The translations under genes were made by a program, and so were the position numbers. From Bacteroidales bacterium (GTDB lineage Bacteria; Bacteroidota; Bacteroidia; Bacteroidales; UBA932), in assembly GCA_017551425.1 (NCBI GenBank), contig JAFZLQ010000042.1, positions 1 to 20,986 of the forward strand: a stretch of 20,986 nucleotides of DNA, given 5' to 3'. Positions within the stretch are counted from its first letter, which is position 1. The number at the start of each line of letters is the position of its first letter. The notes beneath the pieces are model-generated. The model did not search any database. It was not told where the DNA came from and worked only from the letters and a program-made list of their open reading frames with translations. Shown piece by piece: positions 14,311 to 20,986 of the stretch.

Positions 14311-14343
14311 GCAAATGTACAAAGAATTTCTTAACTTAGCAAG
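14311..14343 (-). promoter_or_regulatory. Promoter for the microprotein and 659-aa lipoprotein
   Basis: The minus strand reads TACATTTGC at 14311-14319, an exact TAnnTTTGC -7 box, with CTTG (one base off TTTG) 20 nt upstream at 14340-14343. Transcription would start near 14304, giving a leader of about 50 nt before the microprotein ATG at 14255. It overlaps the candidate GH20 -7 box on the other strand. Confidence 0.6.
14332..14340 (+). promoter_or_regulatory. Candidate -7 box for GH20
   Basis: TAACTTAGC differs from TAnnTTTGC at one base. It would start transcription near 14346, shortly before the GTG at 14360, and supports that start over the upstream ATG codons at 14309 and 14318. No -33 TTTG is seen at the right spacing. 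Confidence 0.35.
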
Positions 14344-14359
14344 CAAAACACATCGAAAC

Positions 14360-15877
14360 GTGAAACTATTCTTGTTTTTTCTTTTGTCGGTCTCTCTGAT
14401 TCCCGCTCCCGCAGAATACAAAGAGAATCCGCGTGCCATATATGATGTCTCCGTGCTCGGGAAGGTGAAGGAATACACAGGCCCACGCTGCAGCGCCGCT
14501 TTCCGCAGGAAACTGGCGCAGCTGCCGGATTTCGCCGCCGCCGAGGCGTACGAATTAAGCATAGGATCATGCGGCGTCAAGATACAGGCGCTCACGCCGG
14601 AAGGCGTTTTCCGTGCCCGCCAGACCCTTCTCAAGCTTGCCGCCACAGACAGCGCCCGCCACAGCTGCACCATCTTCGACTATCCCCGCTACAGGCATCG
14701 CGGCCTGATGATAGACGAGTCGCGCAGTTTCAAGGGCAAGGACTTCATCAAGAAACAGATAGACGCCATGGCCCTGCTCGGGCTCAACAGCCTGCACCTG
14801 CATCTCACCGACGCCGCCGGCTGGCGGATAGAGATAAAATCGCACCCGGAGCTCACGGAACGGGCGGCCTGGCGCATAGGCTACACTTATGCCGAATGGG
14901 AAGCCAGGGGCTATCCCTTCTCCACCCGGGACGATCCGGAGGCCTACGGCGGCTTCTACACCCAGGAGGACCTCCGCGAGATAGTCGCTTACGCATCGGA
15001 ACGCTACATACAGATAATCCCTGAAATAGAGATGCCGGGCCACAGCATGGAGGTCAACCGCACTTATCCTGACCTCGCCTGCCTCGACGAAAACGGCCGC
15101 CGGCGCAGCTTCAGCTGGGACCTCTGCCCCGGCAACGACGGAACCATCCGCCTGCTGGAAGACATACTCACCGAGGTCATAGACATTTTCCCCTGCAGAT
15201 ACGTGCACATCGGGGGCGACGAGGCCGTTATGAAAGACTGGCCGTCCTGCGTAAACTGCCGCAGGCGCATGCAGGAGGAGGGTTTTACGGACGTGCACCA
15301 GCTCCAGGGCTACCTCGTGAGCCACATCGCCGAGTGGCTGCGGGACCACGGCCGCACGGCCGTAGGCTGGGATGAAATCCTTGAGACCGGCATTACGGAA
15401 GACGCCGTCGTGATGAGCTGGCGCGGTACCGCCGGCGGACAGAAAGCCGCGGCGGCAGGACACAACGTGATAATGTCGCCCAACACCCACGTTTATTTCG
15501 ACTACTACCAGGACCTCATCCGCAAGGAGCCGCTGGCCGTAGGGGAACTCACGTCGCTCCACTGGGTCTATACCTACGACCCCGGCGACGACCCGCACAT
15601 CCTCGGGCTCCAGGCCAATCTCTGGTGCGAAAAGATCCCCACGGTCAGCCATGCCGAATACATGCTGTACCCGCGCCTGTTCGCGATAGCGGAGATCGGC
15701 TGGACTCCGGCCTCGCACCATAAAGACGCAGAAGAGTTCCGGCACCGTGCCAGAACCCTCCTGAATCTGTTCAAGTCGTTGGGCTACAACAGCTTCGACA
15801 TGGACACGGAGTCCGATTTCGCCCGCGCCGGCATGCGCCGCACCCAGGCCGGAGACCTTATTTATCCTATCTTCTGA
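14360..15877 (+). CDS. GH20 beta-N-acetylhexosaminidase
   Basis: From the GTG start the product has 505 residues: a signal peptide (KLFLFFLLSVSLIPAPA) without a clear lipobox Cys, a short GH20b-like N-terminal domain (to about residue 108), and a catalytic barrel. Barrel motifs are RGLMIDESRSF (114-124), HLHLTDAAGWRIEI (146-159), PEIEMPGH (221-228) and HIGGDEAVM, with Asp287-Glu288 as the catalytic pair of substrate-assisted GH20 enzymes; then VMSWRG (351-356), NTHVYFDYY and GLQANLW. It should remove terminal beta-GlcNAc or beta-GalNAc in the periplasm or at the surface. GTG at 14360 is chosen because it begins the signal peptide and follows the candidate -7 box; ATG at 14309 or 14318 would lengthen the N-terminus. 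It runs tail-to-tail into the lipoprotein gene on the other strand with 11 bp overlap. Confidence 0.92.
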   Translation: MKLFLFFLLSVSLIPAPAEYKENPRAIYDVSVLGKVKEYTGPRCSAAFRRKLAQLPDFAAAEAYELSIGSCGVKIQALTPEGVFRARQTLLKLAATDSARHSCTIFDYPRYRHRGLMIDESRSFKGKDFIKKQIDAMALLGLNSLHLHLTDAAGWRIEIKSHPELTERAAWRIGYTYAEWEARGYPFSTRDDPEAYGGFYTQEDLREIVAYASERYIQIIPEIEMPGHSMEVNRTYPDLACLDENGRRRSFSWDLCPGNDGTIRLLEDILTEVIDIFPCRYVHIGGDEAVMKDWPSCVNCRRRMQEEGFTDVHQLQGYLVSHIAEWLRDHGRTAVGWDEILETGITEDAVVMSWRGTAGGQKAAAAGHNVIMSPNTHVYFDYYQDLIRKEPLAVGELTSLHWVYTYDPGDDPHILGLQANLWCEKIPTVSHAEYMLYPRLFAIAEIGWTPASHHKDAEEFRHRARTLLNLFKSLGYNSFDMDTESDFARAGMRRTQAGDLIYPIF

Positions 15878-18263
15878 AGAATCCGACGGAGGATTTTACG
15901 TTGCGGGTGTCGGAAGAAATCAGCTTGCCCGTGCCTGATACCTGCATCTGGGTTGACAGGCCTCCGTCCAGGTTCATGGCGTAGTCGCAGCCGAGCCCTT
16001 TCATTATTCGGGCCATGGAGGTGATGGTGATGTTGTCGGGCACCGTCACCAGCCAGAACACGCCGGAGGCTGAATTGAAGCCTATGGCAGTCCTCTGGCG
16101 CGAGGAACCGTATATGTTGCCGGAAGTCGTCTCCCACAGCTCGTAATTGGTGTAATACACGCCGGTTGCAATCTTGTCTTCGCTCACGCAGACCTTGCCG
16201 TCGTACAGCAGCATGGGGCCTGTGGAAAGGGCCTCTGCGGGGCTCCAGGACCTGGCGGGACCGGGGCCGGAATTCGCCGTGACCTGGGGGTAAACCAGTT
16301 TGCCTGCGGTTCCGGCGGGGATGGGACGGTCGAAGAAATAGACTTTGCCGTCTATTACGGAGCACCAGTATGCTCCAGGCTTGCCGGATGCATCGACCCC
16401 CAGTATCGCCCTGGTGACAGGCTGCCACGTGGTGGTGTAGGTGTTGCTGTATCCGCGGCAGTTGGATACGCCCTCGGCGGAAGAATTGTTGTACCTCAGC
16501 TGCCCTCCGGTGTAGGCCACGCCTATGTTGCCCTGGCCGCCGAAGATCTGGCCGTTCACCAGCACCAGCGCGCCGCAGCTTTCCATCTGGGAGGCGAGGG
16601 AAATGGCGCTGCACGCACCCATGGGGGCGTTGTTCACTCCCACGCTGATGCCGCCTGAAAGGGAGGCGCATGCGGCGAATCCTTTGTACTGTCCGTTTGC
16701 CGTGAAGCTGTATAACGATATGTCGCTGTCCGGCGATGCGATTGCGGTCTTGCTGATGCTGAAGCCCTCCGGCTGGGCGGGAAGGGTGAGCTCGCGCACC
16801 TGGCTGTAAACGTAGTTGCCGTTGTCGAAGCAGTAGGCGCGGAGGTAGCAGGTGCCTCCGGGCCTGAGGCAGGCGTTGGGCACGCACTGGGTGATAGTCA
16901 CGTCGCCGGATGAAGAAAGCACCGGCCCGGGCAGCTTGCCCTCGGCCCCGACGGAGCCGCAGGTGGGCTGGCTGACGTCATAGCTGAATACGAGGCCGTG
17001 CTCAGCACCGGCGTCGGGCAGCCCGGAGATGCTGTAATCGACGATGAAATTGTAATAATTGACTGCGGCATCGTCGATGCTTACGGTCATGCTGCTGCCG
17101 GATGCGTTGAGGGTGATGTCTTCCAGCCAGACGGTGGGGGAGTCGTCGTAACCGCTCTGTCCGGTGGCGGCGGCGCTTACGCCCACGTCATAGCTGGCTC
17201 CGGTGGCGAGGCCATCGAAAGTATATTCGAATGCGCCGTACTGGTTGGCACCGGTGGACATGGAGCTCACCAGGGTTCCTGCACCCAGCGACGCGGCGGG
17301 ACGGACGTACAGTTTATATGTGTCCCTTGCTCCCGACCCGCAGCTGAACTTTATCTTTATGGAAGTGGGTGAGACCTGGCCTCCGGAGATGATTTCCGGT
17401 GCGATGAGCTCGGTGCCGGCCTGGCCGCGGTCGTTCGTGACCCTCCAGTCCTTGTCGAACAGGTTGACTATGGCGTTGCGCCTGAGGACCAGCGGCTTGT
17501 CGGAAACGTAGCGGTTGTACTTGTTGTCCGTGTTGTAGAAGGTCATCACGATGCCGCTGCTGTAGTTTCCGGGATACACCGCCGCGTAGTACCGTTTTGC
17601 TATGGTTCCCTGCCCGAACTCAACTTCCACGTAGTTCTTGCTTGCCGATGTGGGCGTGACTTCCGGGGCGCCGTCGTTGTAACTGATTGTGGCGGGGCCC
17701 GTCATGGGCACGCTGCCGTCGCGGCTCTCTATCACCACACGGTTGAGGTAATTGCCCGGTACGGTAAAGGACAGCAGGGCGCAGGCGTTCTTGAAATGCA
17801 GCACGTCATCGGCACCGGAGGCATCGGCATTCACGCGGGCGATGGCAAGATGCGCCGCCGGGTCGAAGCTGTTCTCCACCCCGCTCTGCTTTGCGGGGAG
17901 GCCGGCGGTAACAGTGCCGGCGGTGGAAACCAGCCTTGCGGAGGAAGAAGCGGGATTGAGGGCGTAATAGTAGCCGTTGGAGCTTTGCGGCGAGAGGCCG
18001 GAAAAGCTTGCGACCCTGCCGCCGTCGGAGACGGACGAGACCTTGAATTCCTGGCCGGCCTTGCCTGTCTGCGCAAAGAGGGTGATTGCGTCTGAACTGC
18101 TCCAGAGAATGCCCCAGGCGTCACTGAGAGCCGTTTTGGTTGAGGCTTCGCCGGCGGCGGTGAAGGTCATCGGCAAAAGGTCTGAGGGCGCTTCTACGGG
18201 ACTGAGCGCCTCCGGCGTACATGCCAGAAGCAGTATTGCAAAAGGAACTGTCATCGCTTTCAT
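15867..18263 (-). CDS. Lipoprotein with fimbrillin-like, Fn3-like and C-terminal phosphodiester glycosidase (NAGPA) domains
   Basis: A 798-residue lipoprotein from the ATG at 18263; the signal ends in LLLAC (Cys15). Residues about 20-275 are a fimbrillin-like module (STKTAL, WGILWSSSDAITLF, YYAAVYPGNY). Two Fn3-like segments follow (about 285-500, with YKLYVRP and CYLRAYCFDNG). The last roughly 270 residues form the phosphodiester glycosidase domain: SVGVNNAPMGAC, LVNGQIFGG, RTAIGF (724-729), and MNLDGGLST with Asp766. In animals this family (NAGPA) removes GlcNAc from GlcNAc-alpha-1-phospho-6-mannose; bacterial relatives act on sugar phosphodiesters. The usual DGGGS is here DGGLS, so activity needs testing. 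The ATG of the microprotein ORF lies just upstream and its stop is 1 nt from this start. Its last 11 bp overlap the GH20 3' end. Confidence 0.85.
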   Translation of the reverse strand: MKAMTVPFAILLLACTPEALSPVEAPSDLLPMTFTAAGEASTKTALSDAWGILWSSSDAITLFAQTGKAGQEFKVSSVSDGGRVASFSGLSPQSSNGYYYALNPASSSARLVSTAGTVTAGLPAKQSGVENSFDPAAHLAIARVNADASGADDVLHFKNACALLSFTVPGNYLNRVVIESRDGSVPMTGPATISYNDGAPEVTPTSASKNYVEVEFGQGTIAKRYYAAVYPGNYSSGIVMTFYNTDNKYNRYVSDKPLVLRRNAIVNLFDKDWRVTNDRGQAGTELIAPEIISGGQVSPTSIKIKFSCGSGARDTYKLYVRPAASLGAGTLVSSMSTGANQYGAFEYTFDGLATGASYDVGVSAAATGQSGYDDSPTVWLEDITLNASGSSMTVSIDDAAVNYYNFIVDYSISGLPDAGAEHGLVFSYDVSQPTCGSVGAEGKLPGPVLSSSGDVTITQCVPNACLRPGGTCYLRAYCFDNGNYVYSQVRELTLPAQPEGFSISKTAIASPDSDISLYSFTANGQYKGFAACASLSGGISVGVNNAPMGACSAISLASQMESCGALVLVNGQIFGGQGNIGVAYTGGQLRYNNSSAEGVSNCRGYSNTYTTTWQPVTRAILGVDASGKPGAYWCSVIDGKVYFFDRPIPAGTAGKLVYPQVTANSGPGPARSWSPAEALSTGPMLLYDGKVCVSEDKIATGVYYTNYELWETTSGNIYGSSRQRTAIGFNSASGVFWLVTVPDNITITSMARIMKGLGCDYAMNLDGGLSTQMQVSGTGKLISSDTRNVKSSVGFFRR

Positions 18264-18264
18264 C

Positions 18265-18384
18265 TTAAATCCCTCCATACTCTTCCGGATCGGTGAAATC
18301 TTCGCCGGTCGGGCTTGTTGCAATAAAGAAGTCGCCTGTAAACGCACACCAGTACGTTTCCGGACATTTGTAAAACTCTTTCAT
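18265..18384 (-). CDS. Microprotein between regulator and NAGPA lipoprotein (39 aa)
   Basis: An ATG-initiated 39-codon ORF starts 2 nt after the regulator stop and ends in TAA 1 nt before the lipoprotein ATG, so it fills the gap exactly. The product begins KEFYKCPETYW, carries FTGDFFIATS in the middle and ends acidic, EDFTDPEEYGGI. It resembles the 43- and 46-aa ORFs only in size, acidity, lack of a signal and position before a fimbrillin-like lipoprotein; sequence similarity is weak. The packing suggests translational coupling. Function unknown. Confidence 0.55.
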   Translation of the reverse strand: MKEFYKCPETYWCAFTGDFFIATSPTGEDFTDPEEYGGI

Positions 18385-18386
18385 CG

Positions 18387-19412
18387 TCAGAAAGTCTTTC
18401 TGCGTATCATGTAGAAGGGGCAGTGAATCTTCTCCAGCTTGTGGGAGTGGATCATGCGGGCGGCGAGGCGTCCCATTTCCTTGAAGTCGGTGGACACGGT
18501 GGTGAGGCCGCCTAGCACGAGTTCGTTCATGTCGGATTCGTTGTAGGAAATGATGCGCACGTCTGTCCCTATATTGAGCCCGCAAGCCTGGATGTTGCGC
18601 GACAGCGCCACCAGGCCGGCGTCGAGCTGGGAGTTCAGCACCAGGAAGGTGTCGCCGGGGAAAATGTCTTCGGGAGCGCTCGTGAGGAACTCAACGGGCA
18701 TGCCGCGCTCGTGTGCGAATCGCTCCACGCCCTTGCGTATGCTGCTTCCGTACAGTGACGACGGCAGGGTGATGACCCTCAGTTTGGTAATGGTGGAGCC
18801 TACCCGGAAGCCGTCCGTCAGGCCGGAATAGATGTCGTTTTCGAAGTCCTGATATACGGCCCCGAAGCGTCCTTCATAGCCCGGCTGCATGTGGTCTATC
18901 ATTATGAGCTTGCGGTTGGGGATCCTGGCGATTTGCTTAAGCGCCTTTGCCTGGGTGGCCTTGTCCAGGGGGAAGTGGGGCGCTATCACGTAATAGTCGA
19001 ACCTGTCCAGATTGCTGTCCAGGAAGTATTCGAACAGCTCTATGCTCTGGTTGTGGTTGAGAATGGTTATCTGCGCCGAATTGCCCAGATGCTCGGCGAA
19101 CGAGTTGAACAGTATCTGCTTGTACAGCGAGAACTTGTCGAATATCACCAGCACCTGCTGGCGTGCGTCCGCGTTCAGGTCTGCCGCATAGAAGCCCTTG
19201 CCCTGTTTGGGGATGATGACGCCGCGGTCGGTCAGTATGCCGTATGCCTTCTTGGCCGTCTCCCGGGAGATGCCGAAGCTGGAGGCAAGCTCGTTCATGC
19301 TGGGGAGCAGTTCTCCCGCCTTGAGCCGGCCTTCGTGCAGGGCGAGTTCGACCTCGCGTACCAACTGCTTGTAAATGGGCTCTTTGTCGTTGGGTGTCAG
19401 ATGGAAACTCAT
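18387..19412 (-). CDS. GntR-family regulator with LacI/periplasmic-binding-like sensor domain
   Basis: A 341-residue transcription factor. Residues about 10-78 are a GntR winged helix (EPIYKQLVREVELAL, PSMNELASSFGISRETAKKAY, GVIIPKQGKGFY). Residues about 86-340 match the type 1 periplasmic-binding fold used by LacI/GalR proteins (VLVIFDKFS, YYVIAPHFP, KLIMIDH, VRIISYNESDMNEL, TTVSTDFKEMGRLAARMI). The same GntR-plus-sugar-sensor arrangement occurs in Bacteroides sugar regulators such as the fucose regulator. Its ATG overlaps the stop of the upstream glycosidase by four bases, and the microprotein follows 2 nt after its stop, so it is in the middle of the operon it most likely controls. The ligand is presumably a sugar released by these enzymes. 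Confidence 0.9.
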   Translation of the reverse strand: MSFHLTPNDKEPIYKQLVREVELALHEGRLKAGELLPSMNELASSFGISRETAKKAYGILTDRGVIIPKQGKGFYAADLNADARQQVLVIFDKFSLYKQILFNSFAEHLGNSAQITILNHNQSIELFEYFLDSNLDRFDYYVIAPHFPLDKATQAKALKQIARIPNRKLIMIDHMQPGYEGRFGAVYQDFENDIYSGLTDGFRVGSTITKLRVITLPSSLYGSSIRKGVERFAHERGMPVEFLTSAPEDIFPGDTFLVLNSQLDAGLVALSRNIQACGLNIGTDVRIISYNESDMNELVLGGLTTVSTDFKEMGRLAARMIHSHKLEKIHCPFYMIRRKTF

Positions 19413-20986
19413 ATCTCTTCAAATATAAGCACAGCCAGGCCGTTCTGTTCCAGGCTGATCCTGTTATTGCTTACGGACGCTCCGCCTATGGTGCGGCAGT
19501 CCGTCTGTCTGTATCCCTGTGCGTCTATCCTGCAGCTCCGGCGTTCCACGCCCGTGTTGGTGACAACCACGGCCATGCGTCCGGGGGCGGTGTAGCTGCG
19601 CGCCACCACTGCGGGATTGGAGCAGCTGAAGCCGTCTGTCGCGGTGTAGCGCCCTTCGAGCAGCAGCTCGGGGAACTCGTGGCGGATGGCGTTGACCTTT
19701 GCCAGATGTGCCTGATACACAGGTGTTTCGTCAATCAGGCCGCGGCAGCGAAAGACTTCTATGTCGTTGCGGAGACCTTTGAGCAGGGTATTGTTCACGC
19801 GGCGGGGGACGTCGTTGTCGTCACGTACGCAGCGGTCGCTCCACACCACCTCGGGGAAGGTGTAGCGGAACCATTCGGGGAAGCTTTCCGGCAGTGCGGT
19901 GAATTCCACTATGTGTACGAAGTCGCAGGCCTGGCTGGTGCAGTCGCTGAGCCATTCGGTGCCGAGTGCGAATTCGGGGTCGATGGCTTTGATGTGGTCG
20001 CGTATCTCCTGCAGGGCTTCGGCCTTGTATCGTCCCGTGAAGATGTCCTGCACGGGGAATTCGCGGCTGAGGTCCCAGTTGGGGAATTCTTCCGCCACGC
20101 CGAGCTGGTCGTAGAATACTGCGTCGGCTCCGTAGGCCATGGCCCTGTCGGCCCAGGCGATGAGCTGGTCGCGCCATTCGCGCTTGCTCATGTCTGCGAT
20201 TACGAAGGTGCGGGAGTCGTAGTAGCCGAGGGTGGTGCCTTCGCCGGTGAATTTGTAGCGTTCGGTGAATTCGCGGCCGGTGTTGTCTTTGTTGGAGACG
20301 CGTTTTCCTCCGCCTTGCCTGTAGAAGTCGCTCTCTACGTCTATCAGGCGGCCGTTGTAGTACAGCAGCAGGCGGTTGCCTGCGGAGCGGTAGTCGGCTA
20401 TGGCCTTTTTCCATGCCGCGTCGCCACCCTGGGTGTCATCGACCGTGTAGTTGGGGTAGCCGTTGTCCATGCCTTCTTTCCACCAGCCGAATGCGAGTAC
20501 TGCGTTGCAGCCTACGGATTCTCCGGCTGCGGCGATGCGGCCGGGGAGGTCTTCGTAGCTGCGGAGGTATTCGCCGTACTGGTGTTTGAAGATGATCCGC
20601 TGCCAGCCTGTCATGTCCTGTACCCAGCGGGGGACTGCCTCATGATGCCACCAGGTGTCGGCCCAGCGGCGGTAGATGCGGCCCGTCTCTGTCCAGTCGC
20701 CCTTGTATGGCACGATGACGGTGGCGTCGTTGGACCAGCTGTCGCCGCACATGGCGTTGGGATAGCGGTAGAATCCCGCTTCCAACCTGGTGAAGTCCGA
20801 TGCTACGTGGCCGATTCTTTCCGCTGCATGTTCGCGTGGAGTGCCAGGAGATTTCTCGGCTGCGCTCGAAATGACAGGGGTGTCATCTCGACCAAGCGTA
20901 GCGCGTGGAGTGCCAGGAGATTTCTCGGCTGCGCTCGAAATGACAGGGGTGTCATCTCGACCAAGCGTAGCGCGTGGAGTGCCAGG
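19409..20986 (-). CDS. DUF6259-like glycoside hydrolase, 5' end beyond the window
   Basis: The reading frame stays open from the stop at 19409 to the window edge, 525 codons, with no ATG in the 67 codons above the TTG at 20785. Continuity of the protein pattern (HVASDFTRLEAGFYRYP) argues that TTG is internal. The visible part has a barrel-like region with LAFGWWKEGMDNGYP, RLLLYYNGRLID, GADAVFYDQLG (Asp226 counted from that TTG) and FALGTEWLSD (Glu277), the last two being candidate catalytic residues, then a C-terminal beta domain ending AVLIFEE. This looks like the DUF6259 group of putative glycosidases; that name is from memory. The N-terminal part includes an in-frame 69-bp tandem repeat. 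The stop overlaps the regulator start (ATGA), placing it first among the operon genes seen here. Confidence 0.72.
   Translation of the reverse strand, partial: PGTPRATLGRDDTPVISSAAEKSPGTPRATLGRDDTPVISSAAEKSPGTPREHAAERIGHVASDFTRLEAGFYRYPNAMCGDSWSNDATVIVPYKGDWTETGRIYRRWADTWWHHEAVPRWVQDMTGWQRIIFKHQYGEYLRSYEDLPGRIAAAGESVGCNAVLAFGWWKEGMDNGYPNYTVDDTQGGDAAWKKAIADYRSAGNRLLLYYNGRLIDVESDFYRQGGGKRVSNKDNTGREFTERYKFTGEGTTLGYYDSRTFVIADMSKREWRDQLIAWADRAMAYGADAVFYDQLGVAEEFPNWDLSREFPVQDIFTGRYKAEALQEIRDHIKAIDPEFALGTEWLSDCTSQACDFVHIVEFTALPESFPEWFRYTFPEVVWSDRCVRDDNDVPRRVNNTLLKGLRNDIEVFRCRGLIDETPVYQAHLAKVNAIRHEFPELLLEGRYTATDGFSCSNPAVVARSYTAPGRMAVVVTNTGVERRSCRIDAQGYRQTDCRTIGGASVSNNRISLEQNGLAVLIFEEI
20833..20986. 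repeat. 69-bp tandem palindromic repeat inside the glycosidase reading frame
   Basis: The unit CGCGTGGAGTGCCAGGAGAT and following bases repeat exactly with a period of 69 bp, 2.2 copies to the window end. Each unit holds a hairpin: CGAAATGACA, GGGG, TGTCATCTCG (one mismatch), extended by GCTGCGCT against AGCGTAGC. Since 69 is 23 codons, the minus-strand frame of the glycosidase stays open, reading units that include SPGTPRATLGRDDTPVISSA. The motif resembles dispersed Bacteroidetes intergenic repeats. Confidence 0.85.

Noticed and set aside
14567..15745. Minus-strand ORF of 392 codons opposite GH20
   Set aside because: Shadow frame; GH20 catalytic motifs are on the plus strand and this frame has none.
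20833..20986. CRISPR array
   Set aside because: The 69-bp unit repeats as a whole with no unique spacers, and no cas gene is near.
1..20986. tRNA, rRNA or other known RNA genes
   Set aside because: No cloverleaf-like or rRNA-like segment was recognised by eye in the intergenic regions; a covariance-model scan was not possible.

Overview
The window looks like a chromosomal segment of a gut-type Bacteroidales bacterium. Supporting signs are many lipoproteins with a short signal and a Cys lipobox, fimbrillin-like surface modules, a GntR/LacI hybrid sugar regulator, promoters of the Bacteroidetes TTTG / TAnnTTTG type, little use of Shine-Dalgarno sites, and a dense set of host-glycan glycosidases. 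Most genes are GC-rich; hicAB and the 3' part of one lipoprotein gene are clearly lower in GC. The genus cannot be fixed from the sequence. No rRNA, tRNA, CRISPR, transposase or SusC/SusD gene is visible.

Layout. (1) 166-4546, minus strand: an operon of an AGE-family sugar 2-epimerase, a GH3 beta-glycosidase lipoprotein and a two-module lipoprotein, ending at a bidirectional terminator. (2) 4605-5990, plus: a divergent sugar-porter MFS permease. (3) 5991-6363: a 373-nt convergent gap filled by two large palindromic elements of one family. (4) 6364-9210, minus: a GH89 alpha-N-acetylglucosaminidase fused to an endonuclease/exonuclease/phosphatase (EEP) domain. (5) 9319-9902, plus: a hicAB toxin-antitoxin pair with a clear promoter and an operator-like palindrome. 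(6) 10012-14255, minus: two tandem paralogous lipoproteins, each preceded by an unlisted acidic microprotein ORF. (7) 14360-15877, plus: a GH20 beta-hexosaminidase. (8) 15867 to the window end, minus: a tight operon of a DUF6259-like glycosidase (5' end outside the window), a GntR/LacI regulator, a third microprotein, and a lipoprotein with a fimbrillin-like N-terminus and a C-terminal phosphodiester glycosidase (NAGPA) domain.

Taken together, GH89, GH20, NAGPA, the EEP domain, the 2-epimerase and the permease suggest harvesting of GlcNAc-containing, possibly phosphodiester-linked, glycans. This is inference from family membership. The points most worth a second look are the microprotein-lipoprotein pairs, the GH89-EEP fusion, the 3'-end palindromic elements whose stems differ in sequence while their cores are shared, and the 69-bp repeat that stays in frame inside the glycosidase gene at the window end.
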